Of a DNA stretch of 32,574 nucleotides, positions 13,099 to 20,346 are shown piece after piece (positions within the stretch are counted from its first letter, which is position 1; each line of letters opens with the position of its first letter). This DNA is from a virus: the IMG/VR virus record IMGVR_UViG_3300043119_000597, positions 1-32,574 of that record. One strand, 5' to 3'. The notes under the pieces were generated by a model. The model saw nothing but the letters and a program-made list of their open reading frames with translations, made no database searches and had not been told where the DNA came from. The position numbers and the translations under genes were made by a program.

Positions 13099-13967
13099 TG
13101 GCGGGAGATGTAGTGAAGTTTGAGCACGCAGCCCCAGCGCCGCGCCGCTCGTTCGATGAAATCATGCGCATGGCTGAAACCATCGCCAAGTCTCGCCTGT
13201 TCGGCGTGACGCAGGTGGACCAGGTCGTCGCGCTGATGCTGATGGCCGAAGCCGAGGGACGCCACGTCGCCTCTGCGATGCAGGACTACAGCGTCATTCA
13301 GGGAAAACCCAGCCTCAAGGCGGAGGCAATGCTGGCGCGCTTCCAGCAGGCAGGCGGCAAGGTCAAGTGGACCTGCCTCACTGACGAGCGTGTCGCGGCT
13401 ATCTTCAGCCATGCGCAATGCGAGCCCGTCGAGATCGATTGGGACATGGCCCGCGCCAAGCAGGCCCAGCTCGCAAACCCGATGTGGAAGAAATACCCGC
13501 GTCAGATGCTTCGCGCGCGTGTCATCTCAGAAGGCGTCCGCACGGCTTACCCCGGTGTGCTGGGTGGCCTCTACGCGCCGGAAGAACAGATCGACTTCGA
13601 GCCGACGCGCCAGCCTGTGCCGGCAATCGAAGCCCCACGCGAGGAAGCCCCTGCGCCTGTCGCCTTCCACGATCAGACCAGCAACGTCCCCGGAGGCTTC
13701 AAGAGCCTCAAGACCATCGAGGTAGATGAAGAACAGCGCACGGATCACACGGCAGACCCGGAGTGGGCGACACTCAGCGCGGATCTGACGGGCAACTGCG
13801 AAAGCCGCGCCGATGTTCTGGCCTGGTGGGAGGCGCGCAAGAAAACACTGAAGCAAAGGCGTCCGCACTTCGCCAAGGCGTTCTATCAGGGCGAGGTCAT
13901 CCCGTTTGCGGCTTCGTTCTCGCAGACCGTCGAGTGGGAAGAGGAAGACGCGGGGGCTCGGGGCTGA
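13098..13967 (+). CDS. RecT-like single-strand annealing protein
   Basis: Such proteins anneal complementary single strands during phage recombination and repair. The 289-aa protein has the pattern I associate with RecT-type proteins of proteobacterial phages: 'FDEIMRMAETIAKSRLF', 'ALMLMAEAEGRHVASAMQDYSVIQGKPSLKA', then 'MWKKYPRQMLRARVISEGVRTAYP' near residues 130-155. The C-terminal third is acidic and probably flexible. An AAAGGGG site precedes the ATG. NinB follows directly, supporting a recombination module. No exonuclease partner is seen next to it. I am fairly confident of the class, less of the exact family. Confidence 0.75.
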   Translation: MAGDVVKFEHAAPAPRRSFDEIMRMAETIAKSRLFGVTQVDQVVALMLMAEAEGRHVASAMQDYSVIQGKPSLKAEAMLARFQQAGGKVKWTCLTDERVAAIFSHAQCEPVEIDWDMARAKQAQLANPMWKKYPRQMLRARVISEGVRTAYPGVLGGLYAPEEQIDFEPTRQPVPAIEAPREEAPAPVAFHDQTSNVPGGFKSLKTIEVDEEQRTDHTADPEWATLSADLTGNCESRADVLAWWEARKKTLKQRRPHFAKAFYQGEVIPFAASFSQTVEWEEEDAGARG

Positions 13968-14365
13968 TGGGTCGGGCGCTTCTGGTCCTGCACAATGACG
14001 CAATGCGCGCAAAAGCGATCGACTGGATACGTCGTGCGCCAGCGGAAACCCGCGTCACGTTCCAAGGCCCGAAGCGCACGCTGCCGCAAAATGATCGTCT
14101 GCACGCTATGATCACAGACGTTCAACAGCAAATGCTCTGGCACGGCCAGCGCCTGTCGCTCGCAGATTGGAAGCTGGTCTTCATGGCCGCGCTGAAACAG
14201 GAAATGCGCATTGTGCCGAACATCGAAGGCACGGGCTTCGTGCAGCTTGGCAGATCCACGGCGAACTTATCGACGCACGAAATGTCGGACCTGTTCGAAA
14301 TCATCGAGGCGTTCGGCGCACAGCACGGCATCAAGTTTCACGCGCGGGAGTTGGCCGATGCCTGA
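13967..14365 (+). CDS. ninB: NinB-like recombination protein
   Basis: NinB (lambda Orf) binds single-stranded DNA and SSB and helps load annealing proteins during phage recombination. This 132-aa protein matches the family in length and in the landmarks 'RTLPQNDRLHAMITDV', 'WHGQRLSLADWKLVFMAAL', 'GFVQLGRSTANLSTHEMSDL' and 'AFGAQHGIKFH'. The start is the ATG overlapping the RecT-like stop (TGATG); the longer open frame upstream is a shadow. Its position after a RecT-like gene fits well. Confidence 0.88.
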   Translation: MGRALLVLHNDAMRAKAIDWIRRAPAETRVTFQGPKRTLPQNDRLHAMITDVQQQMLWHGQRLSLADWKLVFMAALKQEMRIVPNIEGTGFVQLGRSTANLSTHEMSDLFEIIEAFGAQHGIKFHARELADA

Positions 14366-14774
14366 CACCAACACGCTCCCGAAGCCCCTCAAACGCCGCA
14401 GCTTCACAGCGCGAGAAGTGGCGTCCGTCTTCATCAAGTACGATGGACGCTGCGCCTCATGCGCGGAGAAGGTGAAGCTTGGCGAGTACGCGGTTGACCA
14501 CATCCAGGCGCTCGATCACTTGGGCGCCCATACCTTCGACAACTGGCAATTGCTCTGTGTCGGCTGTCACAAGCTTAAGACCGCAAGCGATGTGAAGGCG
14601 TCTGCAAAAGGCCGCAGAATACGCGGTGAATCGGGCGCAGGCCCGAAGAAGGCAATCCCCAGCCGAGGCTTTGGCCGACTTCCCGAGGGACGCGATCCGA
14701 AACGCTGGCAGAGCGCGGGTTTTGACCGCAGCAAGACGCGCGGGTTCAACGGCAAGGTGAGGGAGCGGACATGA
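14358..14774 (+). CDS. HNH endonuclease with zinc-binding cysteines
   Basis: A 138-aa protein with a compact HNH nuclease: C32-x2-C35, then 'VDHIQALDHLG' (D47, H48), N62, and C67-x2-C70-H71 in 'LLCVGCHKLKTA'. The four cysteines should bind a structural zinc. The C-terminus is basic and Gly/Arg-rich, presumably for DNA contact. The start overlaps the end of ninB by eight bases. In lambda a similar slot holds NinG and other junction-acting proteins, so this enzyme may process recombination intermediates rather than home. It is unrelated in sequence to the HNH gene near 5.6 kb. Confidence 0.85.
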   Translation: MPDTNTLPKPLKRRSFTAREVASVFIKYDGRCASCAEKVKLGEYAVDHIQALDHLGAHTFDNWQLLCVGCHKLKTASDVKASAKGRRIRGESGAGPKKAIPSRGFGRLPEGRDPKRWQSAGFDRSKTRGFNGKVRERT

Positions 14775-15118
14775 CCCTCGATCTGCTGACCACGGAACAG
14801 GTTGCACAGATCCTTAAGGTCAAGGATCGCAAAACCGTGCGCAAGCTCGTGAAATCGGGCAAGCTGCGCCGTGTTATCATGGGCGAGCGTAGCGTGAGGT
14901 TCCGGCCAGAAGACGTTGCAGCATACCTGCGGGAGCTACCGTGTCACTCACCAGACGAGGCCGTATCTGGCACTACGAATTTGAAATCGCTGGAGAACGT
15001 TATCGCGGGACCACGCGGCAGACGGAAAAACCCAAGGCGCGGATTGTCGAACGACGGGAATACGACCGGCGCCGTGACCAGCTTACCTTGGGTGAAACAA
15101 AAGGAACCGTCACTCTGA
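14771..15118 (+). CDS. xis: Excisionase-like helix-turn-helix protein
   Basis: Residues 1-55 form a MerR/excisionase-type winged helix ('LLTTEQVAQILKVKDRKTVRKLVKSGKL', then 'GERSVRFRPEDVAAYLRE'), which would bind the attachment site and turn integrase towards excision. The remaining 60 residues look unstructured, basic and unlike the family. They are encoded within the first 178 nt of the integrase gene in another frame. GGGAG precedes the ATG, which overlaps the HNH stop. Because the domain is complete before the overlap, the tail may be a passenger. Confidence 0.82.
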   Translation: MTLDLLTTEQVAQILKVKDRKTVRKLVKSGKLRRVIMGERSVRFRPEDVAAYLRELPCHSPDEAVSGTTNLKSLENVIAGPRGRRKNPRRGLSNDGNTTGAVTSLPWVKQKEPSL

Positions 15119-16017
15119 CGGATGCCTCGGTCGCGTGGTGGACCGCGAGGGGTCAACACCTGCGATCAGCCGGCACAGTCGCAATCCGGCTGGAAATCCT
15201 GCGGCGATGCCTAGACTTCTCCCTGCCCGCACGATCGATCGACACGCCAGACGTTGAAAAGGCCATGTCCAAGCGGCGGGGCGAGGTCACGCACAACGGC
15301 AGGCTGACAACGCCATCGACCGCCAACCGGGACATCATCGACACCCTGCGCCCGATCCTGAACTACGCTAGGCGCGTGATGAAGGTTCAGGGGATGCCAG
15401 AGATAGACTGGTCCGCGCTGCGCCTGCCAGAGCCCAAGGGCCGGGTTCGCGAGTTCACCGCGGCAGAGATGACGGCGATCCGGGCCAAGCTGGCGAGCGT
15501 CCCGCATCACCTCGCCGTGTTCGATTTCATAGCGACTTTTGGCGTCAGGCTGCGCGAAGCATGGTTCCCGCTGAACTGCCTCGACGTGGACGGGCGCCGC
15601 ATCTCCCTGCGCAAGCGGAAGGGCGGAGACTGGCATACCATCCCGATCAATGAGGCATGGGCGCGCGACCTCGCCGCACGCTCTGGACGGGCCGCTAAAG
15701 CCCGCCTGCGCTATGTCTGGTTCTGGGAGGACAATCAGGGCTCGATACACGAACTCGCGCCCAGCAGCTTCCAGCACTACATGGCCGACACGCTGGACGC
15801 CCTCGGCATCCATGACGCTCGCCCTGCCCATGATCTGCGCCACCATGCGGCAACGCAGTACGTGCGGCGCACGGGCTCCCTCGCTGGCGCAAAGCGTCTC
15901 CTAGGCCACGAGAACATCGCCACGACGGCACGCTATGCCCACGCCTCGGAAGACGACGTGCGCAGCGGCCTGTTCGGATCTGAGCCCGCCCCGGCCAAGC
16001 AGGACAAGGCGTCATGA
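14941..16017 (+). CDS. int: Tyrosine integrase
   Basis: Catalyses recombination between attP and the host attB. The 358-aa protein has an N-terminal arm-binding region beginning 'MSLTRRGRIWHYEFEIAG', a SAM-like core-binding domain (about residues 55-150) and a catalytic domain with R203 ('FGVRLREAW'), K225 or K227, H297-x2-R300 ('HDLRHH'), H323 ('LLGHENI') and nucleophile Y332 ('ARYAHA'). The start is GTG with GGGAG five bases upstream. This start lies 178 nt inside the excisionase frame, but the N-terminus is typical of the family. Its attachment site lies 100 bp downstream. Confidence 0.95.
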   Translation: MSLTRRGRIWHYEFEIAGERYRGTTRQTEKPKARIVERREYDRRRDQLTLGETKGTVTLTDASVAWWTARGQHLRSAGTVAIRLEILRRCLDFSLPARSIDTPDVEKAMSKRRGEVTHNGRLTTPSTANRDIIDTLRPILNYARRVMKVQGMPEIDWSALRLPEPKGRVREFTAAEMTAIRAKLASVPHHLAVFDFIATFGVRLREAWFPLNCLDVDGRRISLRKRKGGDWHTIPINEAWARDLAARSGRAAKARLRYVWFWEDNQGSIHELAPSSFQHYMADTLDALGIHDARPAHDLRHHAATQYVRRTGSLAGAKRLLGHENIATTARYAHASEDDVRSGLFGSEPAPAKQDKAS

Positions 16018-16061
16018 GAACAGGCGCTGAACCTATTGCGGGGGGTATTGCGTGGACCGCA

Positions 16062-16098
16062 TTCCCTGCTAATCCCCATGTTCCCCCAATATTCCCCC
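16062..16098. repeat. Phased C-tracts, candidate integrase arm sites
   Basis: TTCCC/ATCCC/TTCCC/TTCCC words begin at 16062, 16072, 16081 and 16092, about one helical turn apart. The inverse G-tract lies at 16040-16045 next to a TATTGCG repeat. They fill the space between int and the tRNA fragment, where arm-type binding sites usually lie. Another G-tract occurs on the far side of attP at 16214-16218. Confidence 0.45.
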
Positions 16099-16118
16099 TC
16101 AGAACGGGAAAACACCAT

Positions 16119-16163
16119 GCGGGTGTGGCGGAATTGGTAGACGCACTGGTTTTAGGTTCCGGT
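16119..16163 (+). other. attP: 5' half of a tRNA-Leu (anticodon UAG)
   Basis: The sequence reads as the acceptor 5' strand (GCGGGTG), D-arm (GGCGGAATTGGTAGACGC) and anticodon arm with loop TTTAGGT, i.e. anticodon UAG. It then departs from any tRNA: there is no variable arm, T-arm or acceptor 3' strand. Position 39 fails to pair with 31 (T-T), so homology probably ends near 16157. It lies 101 bp downstream of int. Phage genes on both sides indicate attP rather than a prophage end. Confidence 0.8.
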
Positions 16164-16235
16164 CAGTCTGTGTTGCAGAACAATAGCTTACGCAGCCCGA
16201 GCCACTGGATTGTGGGGGCTAATGTGCAGTTGTCG

Positions 16236-16472
16236 CTAATTTGGTTGTTTGACGTGGATGCGGATTGCCCGCTCTGGAACCCAGCGCGATCCGGCTTCGA
16301 CCAGACACGTCCCGTCCCTGTAGTGCGCGCGGAGGCCGCTGTCCTTCCACCGGCTGCTGCAATCGATGTGGAGCCCTAGCAGCCAGATACCAGACGCCAC
16401 GAGCCCCGCCACAATCACGGATAGAGCCGCGAGCGTGACAGGGCTGAGCGGGATGCGGACAGTCTTAGCCAC
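16236..16472 (-). CDS. Small single-pass membrane protein, end of lysis operon
   Basis: A 78-aa protein with one hydrophobic helix (about residues 12-33) and a polar, basic domain of 45 residues containing two cysteines (C38, C57) that could pair in the periplasm. The start is GTG, overlapping the previous gene by eight bases. It is the last gene before attP. It may assist lysis, but its family is unknown. Confidence 0.6.
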   Translation of the reverse strand: MAKTVRIPLSPVTLAALSVIVAGLVASGIWLLGLHIDCSSRWKDSGLRAHYRDGTCLVEAGSRWVPERAIRIHVKQPN

Positions 16473-16674
16473 GCCAGCGCTTGATGAGGTGATACGCGAC
16501 CACCCAGCCGGCGATGACGTAGGTGAGCATGGTCAGGCCCGCGAAATACTCGGGGATCTCGATCACGTTCAGGAAGTCCAGCAGCGCGACAGTGACGATG
16601 AAGGACCAGAACAGGAGGCGGGCATTGCGCCAGAACTCCTTGTTGTTCAGATCGGGAAGTTCAAGCGTAGCCAT
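16465..16674 (-). CDS. Two-helix membrane protein, holin candidate
   Basis: A 69-aa protein with two hydrophobic helices (about residues 17-38 and 44-62), a polar N-terminus and a basic C-terminus (IKRWRG). Size and layout match class II holins, which permeabilise the inner membrane to release endolysin. The ATG with GGAGG eight bases upstream is preferred to a GTG two codons earlier. It sits in the lysis cassette after the spanin genes. Holin is a topology-based guess. Confidence 0.65.
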   Translation of the reverse strand: MATLELPDLNNKEFWRNARLLFWSFIVTVALLDFLNVIEIPEYFAGLTMLTYVIAGWVVAYHLIKRWRG

Positions 16675-16709
16675 ATGCACGTCCTCCGAAAAGCTGCGGG
16701 TGCAGCGGG

Positions 16710-16988
16710 TTAAACCTTGCAGATGCTGGCGTCGAAGGTTGTCGGGCGCAGATGCTCACAAGCGCACCAGAGCGCATTATTGTGGTCGCCAATCTGCTCT
16801 GCGGTTTCCAAGGTCAGGATGTCGGCGCGCGAGACGAGGATTGCCTTGCCAGTCGTGCAAAGCGCCTCGCGCCATATCGCCTTGTCAGTCGCGGTAATGA
16901 GGGTCGCTGAGGGTTGCGCCGGTTTTGTTTGGCAGGACGCTAGCAGAGGTATGGCTGCGCACAGCGTCAGCCTCGCGAACGACTTCAT
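16710..16988 (-). CDS. Outer-membrane spanin lipoprotein (Rz1-like)
   Basis: A 92-aa predicted lipoprotein: a basic N-terminus, hydrophobic segment and lipobox LASC with acylated C19, then a polar periplasmic domain. It begins inside the end of the preceding membrane-anchored gene in another frame (104-nt overlap), the hallmark of nested Rz/Rz1 spanin pairs. It would join the inner-membrane partner to fuse inner and outer membranes in the last step of lysis. At 92 aa it is longer than lambda Rz1 (60), and three further cysteines are present. Confidence 0.78.
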   Translation of the reverse strand: MKSFARLTLCAAIPLLASCQTKPAQPSATLITATDKAIWREALCTTGKAILVSRADILTLETAEQIGDHNNALWCACEHLRPTTFDASICKV

Positions 16989-17190
16989 TTGTGTTTTCCG
17001 TGATCTGAGTGAGGACTTCTGACTCTACTTGCGCGGCTTCGATGTCGCGCGCGTCGTTCACTTCCCTGCGGATACGCTTGTCGTGCTGCGACAGCAGGAA
17101 CTTGCCCGTCAGCGCCATCATGAACAGCGCGCCGCACCACAGGAGCGCGGTGCGCGCCCACTGTGGGAGGCCCATCCATAGCGCAATCAT
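16885..17190 (-). CDS. Inner-membrane spanin (Rz-like)
   Basis: A 101-aa protein with one N-terminal transmembrane helix (about residues 10-33, 'ARTALLWCGALFMMALTGKFLL'). A charged helical periplasmic domain follows ('HDKRIRREVNDARDIEAAQVESEVLTQI'), the usual i-spanin layout. The start overlaps the endolysin stop as ATGA, and the o-spanin gene starts within its last third. Spanins vary greatly in sequence, so the call rests on topology, gene order and overlap. Confidence 0.75.
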   Translation of the reverse strand: MIALWMGLPQWARTALLWCGALFMMALTGKFLLSQHDKRIRREVNDARDIEAAQVESEVLTQITENTNEVVREADAVRSHTSASVLPNKTGATLSDPHYRD

Positions 17191-18332
17191 TTGAGAGGCC
17201 GCGTGGCTTTGCGTTCGCCCCAGTGCTGGACGGCTTCCCCGATCACCATGACCATGAAGCCTGAGAACATCTCCATCACGAGCGGATCAGAAACAGCCCC
17301 AAGAACCGCGTTACTGCCAGTCTTGAGCATCCAGATACGGCCCGCCACAACCAGGAGAAGGCCCCAAAATCGGCGGCTGTAAATCATCGACTTGGCAGAG
17401 GCAGACCACTCCTCCGACTTTCTCGCAGCGTCTACAGCGCCGGTCTGTTGGCCGATTGGAACGGGAGGGTCAGGCAGGCGTGGCGGCTTAACCGGTGGCG
17501 GTGGGGGCTGGGGAGCCGGGACCACCACCACCGGAGCCTGTACCGCAGGACCACTCGGCGGCACAGGAACGGGAGCAGACACCAGCGGAGGGTTGGGCTG
17601 GGGGGCTTCCTTCTCCGCTGGTTCCGCCTCGCCTGTCGCCGGCACGGCTTCAGGCTCAGCTTTCTTGACCAATTCTGACCAAGGTTTCTTCAGAATGTGC
17701 GAGGTGTCGGGCGGGCGCGACGTGTCGAGCCGCGCACGCATGAGGGTGTCCTCAAGCGACGTGCTTTCGTTCGGGTCGATCTGCCCGCCTTCGGTCACTT
17801 GCAGCTTGATTACGCTGATGCTGCACGCGTTCTCCCACGGGAGGTCGCAGAACAGGCACGCTTCAGCCAGGCGGCGCCGGTACAGGCCCTTCAGCGGGAT
17901 GCCCGCAGCGCGGCAGTTGCGCGGGAACTGCAACAGCGCCGAGCCATACGAGCCCGGCGTCATCACCTTGCCCGCATCCGTCACGCCGCCGTTCAGGCAC
18001 GCCTTCAGCGACTTCGGGATGTAGCCGAGATTGAAAGCCAGCGACGTCAGGGCGTCGAACTCGCCTTGCGTGAGCGGCACTGTGACCTGGTCACGCACAA
18101 TCTGCGCATGGCTCGCCACGTCCTCGTCAAGCAGTGCGTCGGCTTCAGCTAGCGTGATGCGCTTGCCGACGACAGCTACAGGCCCGGTCCTGCCGTATCC
18201 AATCGTGGGGATGCCAATAGGGTCCAGATATCCCGTGAGGCTCAGGCCCTCGAAGTGCCGTATGAGGTCAACCGCCGCGCGCGACGGATACAGCTCACTC
18301 GGCGGCCTTCGGCGTAGTATCTCGATTGCCAT
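17187..18332 (-). CDS. GH24 endolysin fused to C-terminal membrane helices
   Basis: Degrades peptidoglycan by cutting between N-acetylmuramic acid and N-acetylglucosamine. The N-terminal domain (about residues 14-160) is T4-lysozyme-like, with E28, D37 and T43 spaced exactly as E11/D20/T26 in T4. Then follow a Cys-containing segment, an acidic and proline-rich linker (about 220-295) and a C-terminal region with two hydrophobic stretches ('FWGLLLVVAGRIWML' and 'VMEMFSGFMVMVIGEAV'). Usual GH24 endolysins are 150-180 aa, so 381 aa is long. The ATG at 18332 has GGAGG six bases upstream; the ATG two codons earlier abuts GGAGG. The membrane part may anchor or time the enzyme. Confidence 0.88.
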   Translation of the reverse strand: MAIEILRRRPPSELYPSRAAVDLIRHFEGLSLTGYLDPIGIPTIGYGRTGPVAVVGKRITLAEADALLDEDVASHAQIVRDQVTVPLTQGEFDALTSLAFNLGYIPKSLKACLNGGVTDAGKVMTPGSYGSALLQFPRNCRAAGIPLKGLYRRRLAEACLFCDLPWENACSISVIKLQVTEGGQIDPNESTSLEDTLMRARLDTSRPPDTSHILKKPWSELVKKAEPEAVPATGEAEPAEKEAPQPNPPLVSAPVPVPPSGPAVQAPVVVVPAPQPPPPPVKPPRLPDPPVPIGQQTGAVDAARKSEEWSASAKSMIYSRRFWGLLLVVAGRIWMLKTGSNAVLGAVSDPLVMEMFSGFMVMVIGEAVQHWGERKATRPLK

Positions 18333-19332
18333 TGTCATCCTCCGAGAGATCGGCTTTTGTTTCGTTGCGGACCTTGCGAAGATCCTCGATCAAGCGGCGC
18401 CGCGATGTCGTGCGCCCCCCGCGTGATCCGTTCTCTTGCGCCTCTTTCCGCTTTGACATCGCCATCTGGACCGCGAGCAAGGCTTGCGCTCCGACAGAGC
18501 CGCACGCCTCAAGCAGGATCACCCAGAACAGCGCGAAGATGTCCCGGAAGGTGACGCCATCGAAGCCGGGGAAATAGCGCGCGGGAGCCTGGAACACCGC
18601 AGGCAAGGCCGGATCGCCAATGGCGGCTTCCGTCGCCTGCTGACGCGCGCCGAGACGGTCAGTCTCTGCGGCTGCGATCTTCGCGTCCTGCTCGTCCAGC
18701 TTGGCTTGCGCCTCGGTCTGATAGAGCGCGATGTTGCGTTCATACGTCGAGACGTCATCGTTGCGGCTGTTGCCGTCATCGAGGACAAGGTTCATCGACT
18801 GACGCGCGGCTGCTACCAACTGGTCACGGTCTGCGCGGATCGCCACCTTTTCCTTTTCAGCACGGGCAATGATCGTGTCGGCGCTTTCGGTCGATGCCGC
18901 CTCGGTTGTCGTGATGGCTGCATTCTTGCGGTAGTTGTGGTCATTGCCTTCAGTGACGAAACCCATTGCCGCAACGCCGCAAGCAATCAGCCCCATCACC
19001 CAGATGAAGCGCAGCGTGCGGCCGGCAGCGGGGTTGATCTTGTTCGTCTTGAGCCAGACAATCGCGAGGCCGCCGAAGATGACAAACGTGCGGAACACGA
19101 TGCCCGCAGCTTGGAACGTCAACTCCATTCCGGGCGGGGCGAGAGATTTATAGAAAGTTGCGTCCCATACATACAGCGTCAAACAGGCGAGCCCGACAGC
19201 GAACCAAAGCGCCGAGAACGTCACGAAGGACACGGTGAACGCGGGAGCGTGATCCCTGACCCAACGGCCAGCGGATGCCCACTCTGCTTTCGTGGGGGCT
19301 CTCAACGCCCCATCCCCTGAAACTCGGCCCAT
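18295..19332 (-). CDS. Multi-pass membrane protein with coiled-coil domain
   Basis: A 345-aa protein with three N-terminal helices (about residues 31-56, 73-94 and 107-126). A long polar, Ala/Glu/Asp-rich coiled-coil domain follows (about 145-240), then a fourth helix near 265-290 and a basic tail. The coiled coil lies between membrane segments and should face one side of the membrane, probably the periplasm. A TTG ten codons downstream, overlapping the upstream stop and with GGGG ahead, is a possible alternative start. It sits just before the endolysin. Roles in lysis control or exclusion are possible; family not recognised. Confidence 0.72.
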   Translation of the reverse strand: MGRVSGDGALRAPTKAEWASAGRWVRDHAPAFTVSFVTFSALWFAVGLACLTLYVWDATFYKSLAPPGMELTFQAAGIVFRTFVIFGGLAIVWLKTNKINPAAGRTLRFIWVMGLIACGVAAMGFVTEGNDHNYRKNAAITTTEAASTESADTIIARAEKEKVAIRADRDQLVAAARQSMNLVLDDGNSRNDDVSTYERNIALYQTEAQAKLDEQDAKIAAAETDRLGARQQATEAAIGDPALPAVFQAPARYFPGFDGVTFRDIFALFWVILLEACGSVGAQALLAVQMAMSKRKEAQENGSRGGRTTSRRRLIEDLRKVRNETKADLSEDDNGNRDTTPKAAE

Positions 19333-19709
19333 CGTTCAAGGCCAAGCTGCAACACCGCGAAGATGCCAACAGCCATCAGCACCCAACCAAAGGTCGGGAT
19401 GCGCGCCCAGACGCTGCCTTTCTGGCTGTCCTGTACCTGCGCGATTTCGCGCTTGTGCGTGGACAGGTCGGCGCGGAGATGGTCGATTGCTTCCACGAGC
19501 TTCTGGAGCCCGTGGCGCACCTCCTGGCTATCGGATTGGAGGGACGCGAACTTCGTCCGCATCTCGCTCTCGATGGCTGTCACCTTTGCTGCGATCTGTT
19601 CCACGTCTTCTCCATTTGCCTTGCGCTTCCTGAGCTGTTCGAAGTCCTCCGCAACCTCACGCAATTCACGCTTGAGCGCCTTGAAGCGCTCACTGAAATC
19701 GTCATCCAT
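19302..19709 (-). CDS. Coiled-coil protein with C-terminal membrane anchor
   Basis: The first ~95 of 135 residues are a highly charged coiled coil ('FKALKRELREVAEDFEQLRKR' onwards). One transmembrane helix follows near 108-126 ('FGWVLMAVGIFAVLQLGL'). The layout recalls XhlA-type holin accessory proteins, where a coiled coil precedes a terminal helix, but it is longer. It overlaps the next membrane gene by 31 nt, so the two may be partners. Confidence 0.7.
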   Translation of the reverse strand: MDDDFSERFKALKRELREVAEDFEQLRKRKANGEDVEQIAAKVTAIESEMRTKFASLQSDSQEVRHGLQKLVEAIDHLRADLSTHKREIAQVQDSQKGSVWARIPTFGWVLMAVGIFAVLQLGLERWAEFQGMGR

Positions 19710-19734
19710 TGTCCCAGCCTTTTAGGTTCGTGCG

Positions 19735-20337
19735 TCAGGCGTCGAGCCAACGCCCCAGCGTCTGCCGTCTCTCGAGGTCTTGCAGTTCGGCTTGCTCTTC
19801 GCCCGTGAGGCCAAGCGAGCCGTCTTCATTCACCCGGATTTCCGGGGCCATGAGGTAGTGACGCAGCTCCTTGAGACGCGCAGACAGACGCGCCTTGGCA
19901 TCGTCCAGCGTCTCGTCTGCAAGCATCAGGTCTGCGAAGTGTGTCTCTGGTTCCGGGTCTGGCGTCGGTTCCGGTATCGTCTCAAGCTCTGCAATGCGCC
20001 GCCGCAGGGCTTCGTTCTCTGCTGCAAGGTCTACCGATGGCGCGGGAGGCTCAACCGGTGCAGGCTGTTCCACTGGCGCAGGCGAGACAGGCGCAGCATT
20101 GGCGATGTTCCAGACGCGGAGGTTGTCGCCTTCCCATGCGCGGTCGAACTTGCCGAGATGGGCATAGTGGCGGAAGCGCTTGGCATCCTTGCCTTCCAGC
20201 AGGATCGACGTGCCGACAGGCTGGTTCGTCAGCTCTGCCAGCGCCCATTTGACGGGATGGAAGCCCTCGCTTGACGGGGTGTCGTCAACGCGCTGCGTCG
20301 CCTCCCGTGAGGGGGGCGGCTTATCGGTGTCAATCAT
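19735..20337 (-). CDS. Unknown protein with proline-rich centre
   Basis: A 200-aa soluble protein. The N-terminal domain (about residues 25-80) is globular ('KWALAELTNQPVGTSILLEGKD', then 'AWEGDNLRVWNI'). A Pro/Ala/Val linker follows (about 83-105), then a Glu/Arg-rich coiled coil and a helical acidic C-terminus. A good AGGA site precedes the ATG. It lies between an acetyltransferase and the membrane proteins of the lysis region. No family is recognised; a virion or fibre accessory role is possible. Confidence 0.7.
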   Translation of the reverse strand: MIDTDKPPPSREATQRVDDTPSSEGFHPVKWALAELTNQPVGTSILLEGKDAKRFRHYAHLGKFDRAWEGDNLRVWNIANAAPVSPAPVEQPAPVEPPAPSVDLAAENEALRRRIAELETIPEPTPDPEPETHFADLMLADETLDDAKARLSARLKELRHYLMAPEIRVNEDGSLGLTGEEQAELQDLERRQTLGRWLDA

Positions 20338-20346
20338 GGAGTGTTC

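Noticed and set aside
16119-16235. Complete tRNA-Leu gene, or one split by an intron
   Set aside because: No T-arm, variable arm or acceptor 3' strand follows within the visible sequence, and no intron-like structure is seen.
16014-16379. 121-codon plus-strand frame after integrase
   Set aside because: It reads through the attP tRNA fragment and antisense to a lysis-operon gene, with no ribosome binding site.
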